Shown one piece after another: positions 20,732-22,076 of a stretch of DNA of 22,076 nt. The notes under the pieces are model-generated. The model worked only from the letters and a program-made list of their open reading frames with translations. It was not told the DNA's origin and ran no database searches. Numbering within the stretch: position 1 is the stretch's first letter; each line of letters starts with the position of its first letter. The stretch is from Spirochaeta sp. GTDB taxonomy: Bacteria; Spirochaetota; Spirochaetia; UBA9216. The translations under genes were made by a program, and so were the position numbers. The stretch lies in assembly GCA_003454605.1 (NCBI GenBank), contig DMKD01000326.1:1-22076 (forward strand). Reading direction: 5' to 3'.

Positions 20732-21169
20732 ATGACTGATAAAGACTGTATTTTCTGCAAAATATTGAGAAAAGAAATTCCTGCGACCGTCGTTTATGAA
20801 GATGAACTGGTCATGGCTTTCATGGATGTAATGCCGGTAAACCCCGGACATGTACTGATAATCCCGAAGGAGCATCAGCAGTATATATCTGATATTAGCC
20901 CCGAGGCTGCGTCAAGAATGTTTGAGGTTGCACGCAGGATTAATACGGCGACTAGAGAAAGCAGCATCAGGACCGATGCGTTGAATTTCCTTCTCTCAGA
21001 CGGTCCTGCAGCCTCTCAGGAGGTTTTTCATACGCATCTGCACAGTATCCCCCGTTACGCGGGCGATGGAGTAAGATTCCACTATCCGAATAAAACAGGT
21101 GAAATGGCCCCGGCTGAGGAGCTTACAGCAGCAGCGGAAGAGATTAAAAAGAACCTGAAAGGGCTGTAG
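20732..21169 (+). CDS. HIT-family nucleotide hydrolase/transferase
   Basis: The 145-residue protein has CIFCKI near the N-terminus (C6, C9, a common structural zinc pair) and NPGHVLIIPKEH in the middle. The histidine triad is intact in EVFHTHLHSIPRY (H100, H102, H104), followed by a charged helical tail. HIT proteins of this type cleave AMP from adenosine-nucleotide conjugates; the physiological substrate is generally unknown. The usual alternative names are Hint or diadenosine-polyphosphate hydrolase, which cannot be told apart here. It is transcribed alone and is convergent with the DHH gene, whose stop lies 22 bases away. Confidence 0.93.
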   Translation: MTDKDCIFCKILRKEIPATVVYEDELVMAFMDVMPVNPGHVLIIPKEHQQYISDISPEAASRMFEVARRINTATRESSIRTDALNFLLSDGPAASQEVFHTHLHSIPRYAGDGVRFHYPNKTGEMAPAEELTAAAEEIKKNLKGL

Positions 21170-21190
21170 AAGCTGCATCTGATGATGTCA

Positions 21191-22076
21191 TCATTTAAAA
21201 ACTTCGGCGAATACCCTTTCAAGCTCAGCGGCTGCATCTTCACGGCTGCCCTTCCAAACGAAGCCGGCTGCGCGCATATGTCCTCCGCCTCCGAATGATT
21301 TGGCCACAGATCCTACATCGATATTGTCACGGCTTCTGAGGCTGACCGAGCATTCACCTTCGGCTTCTTCGCGTATGAATATGACAGCCTCGCAGCCTCT
21401 TACGGCAAAGAGCTGGCTGTAGATGGTGTCCGAGTCGCGGTTTTCTGCGCCGAAGCTCTTCTTCTCATCGATTGTTTCGTAGATGCTGATACACCTGCCG
21501 TTAAAGTTGGAAACAGCTCTCGAGAGAACCCTGCCGGTGAGGACCTTGCTGTCGAGCTCACGCCCGCCGTACATTCTGTTGTAGAGATCTTTCAGCGACG
21601 CACCAAAATCAATCAGCTCGGCAGCCAGTTTCATACTGTCGGCGCCCTCTGAATCGAGATGACGAAAATAACCGGTGTCGGTGAGAAAGCCGAAGAGCAG
21701 GTCTTCCGCCTCATCCGGGGTCGGTGAAATATCGAGCTTTTTCATAAGCTGATAGATCATGACGGTTGTTGAAGGCGAGCTGCTGTTTACGAAACTTACG
21801 TCCCCGAATGGAAGGCCGGATGCATGGTGATCTATCACCGCTACCGGCAGATTCCGGATATCATCGGCGAAGCTGCTGCCAATGCGTTCGGGGCTAGAGC
21901 AGTCGACAATGATGACGGCGGCCTTTTCAGCCGGCGAGGCATCCGCAGCTAGGCCAGCTCTCTCAGCCGCTTCGTTTATTGATTTAGCGAACATCGATTC
22001 GATTTCTTTGATTTCGGGACGAATAAAGGGGCCCGGCGAGCAGAGAACAGCAGTTTTTCCTGTTCTGGTCAGGGCT
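21191..22076 (-). CDS. DHH/DHHA1 phosphoesterase (NrnA-like), N-terminus beyond the window
   Basis: About 295 residues are visible and the frame stays open to the window edge, so the first catalytic motifs (the Asp-rich N-terminus) are missing from view. Present are ALTRTGKTAVLCSPGPFIRP at the edge, VIIVDCSSPERIG, VIDHHASGLPFG (the DHH signature), GFLTDTGYFRHLDSEGAD, and a C-terminal DHHA1 domain ending in GGGGHMRAAGF. NrnA-type proteins degrade short RNA oligonucleotides and dephosphorylate pAp; GdpP/PgpH-type cyclic-dinucleotide enzymes would have membrane parts not seen here. The stop lies at 21193-21191. Confidence 0.88.
   Translation of the reverse strand, partial: ALTRTGKTAVLCSPGPFIRPEIKEIESMFAKSINEAAERAGLAADASPAEKAAVIIVDCSSPERIGSSFADDIRNLPVAVIDHHASGLPFGDVSFVNSSSPSTTVMIYQLMKKLDISPTPDEAEDLLFGFLTDTGYFRHLDSEGADSMKLAAELIDFGASLKDLYNRMYGGRELDSKVLTGRVLSRAVSNFNGRCISIYETIDEKKSFGAENRDSDTIYSQLFAVRGCEAVIFIREEAEGECSVSLRSRDNIDVGSVAKSFGGGGHMRAAGFVWKGSREDAAAELERVFAEVFK

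Noticed and set aside
1..22076. CRISPR array, tRNA or rRNA genes
   Set aside because: No regularly spaced repeats, no tRNA-like T-arm/CCA pattern and no rRNA-like sequence seen by eye.

Overview
The window looks like a chromosomal segment of an anaerobic bacterium. The mix of a two-domain SppA, oligoendopeptidase F, a lone MsmK/UgpC-type ATPase and corrinoid methyl-transfer genes would fit a free-living spirochaete or similar anaerobe. That placement is an impression from protein style, since there is no rRNA or other marker here.

Region 1 (1-4600) is AT-rich accessory DNA. It holds the tail of one DUF4143-type ATPase gene and a nearly complete but broken second one. It also has an MNT/HEPN nucleotidyltransferase pair, an IS91-family transposase that lost its catalytic core, and a RelE-like toxin/XRE antitoxin pair reading leftward from a clear promoter with an internal operator-like palindrome.

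Region 2 (4690-8324) has carbamate kinase (leftward). Divergent from it are three tiny membrane-protein genes and one secreted acidic protein, followed by a signal peptide peptidase A that has no membrane anchor of its own.

Region 3 (8315-14856) is the most interesting part. A PocR-domain AraC regulator is followed by TTAACA repeats and a candidate cobalamin riboswitch. Then come a corrinoid protein, a URO-D/MtaA-type methyltransferase fused to a thioredoxin-like domain, a CobW-like GTPase and a RACo-type corrinoid reactivator. Together they form a corrinoid methyl-transfer module with cofactor sensing, carrier, methyl acceptor-side transferase, likely metal chaperone and reductive repair. 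The enzyme that would put a methyl group on the corrinoid is not in the window. The MtaA-like enzyme lacks the His of its expected zinc motif and carries a CxxC thiol domain, so its methyl acceptor is open.

Region 4 (14890-22076) is housekeeping. A bidirectional terminator separates the module from a leftward UgpC/MsmK ATPase, divergent from a GntR-LacI hybrid regulator. Then come a DUF1847 protein, PepF and RdgB (all leftward), a HIT protein (rightward) and a DHH/DHHA1 phosphoesterase cut by the window edge.

A recurring signal is a sigma70-like promoter whose -10 box lies only 6-8 bases before a start codon without a Shine-Dalgarno sequence (MNT, RelE toxin, HIT). This suggests leaderless transcripts, whereas most other genes have good Shine-Dalgarno sites.
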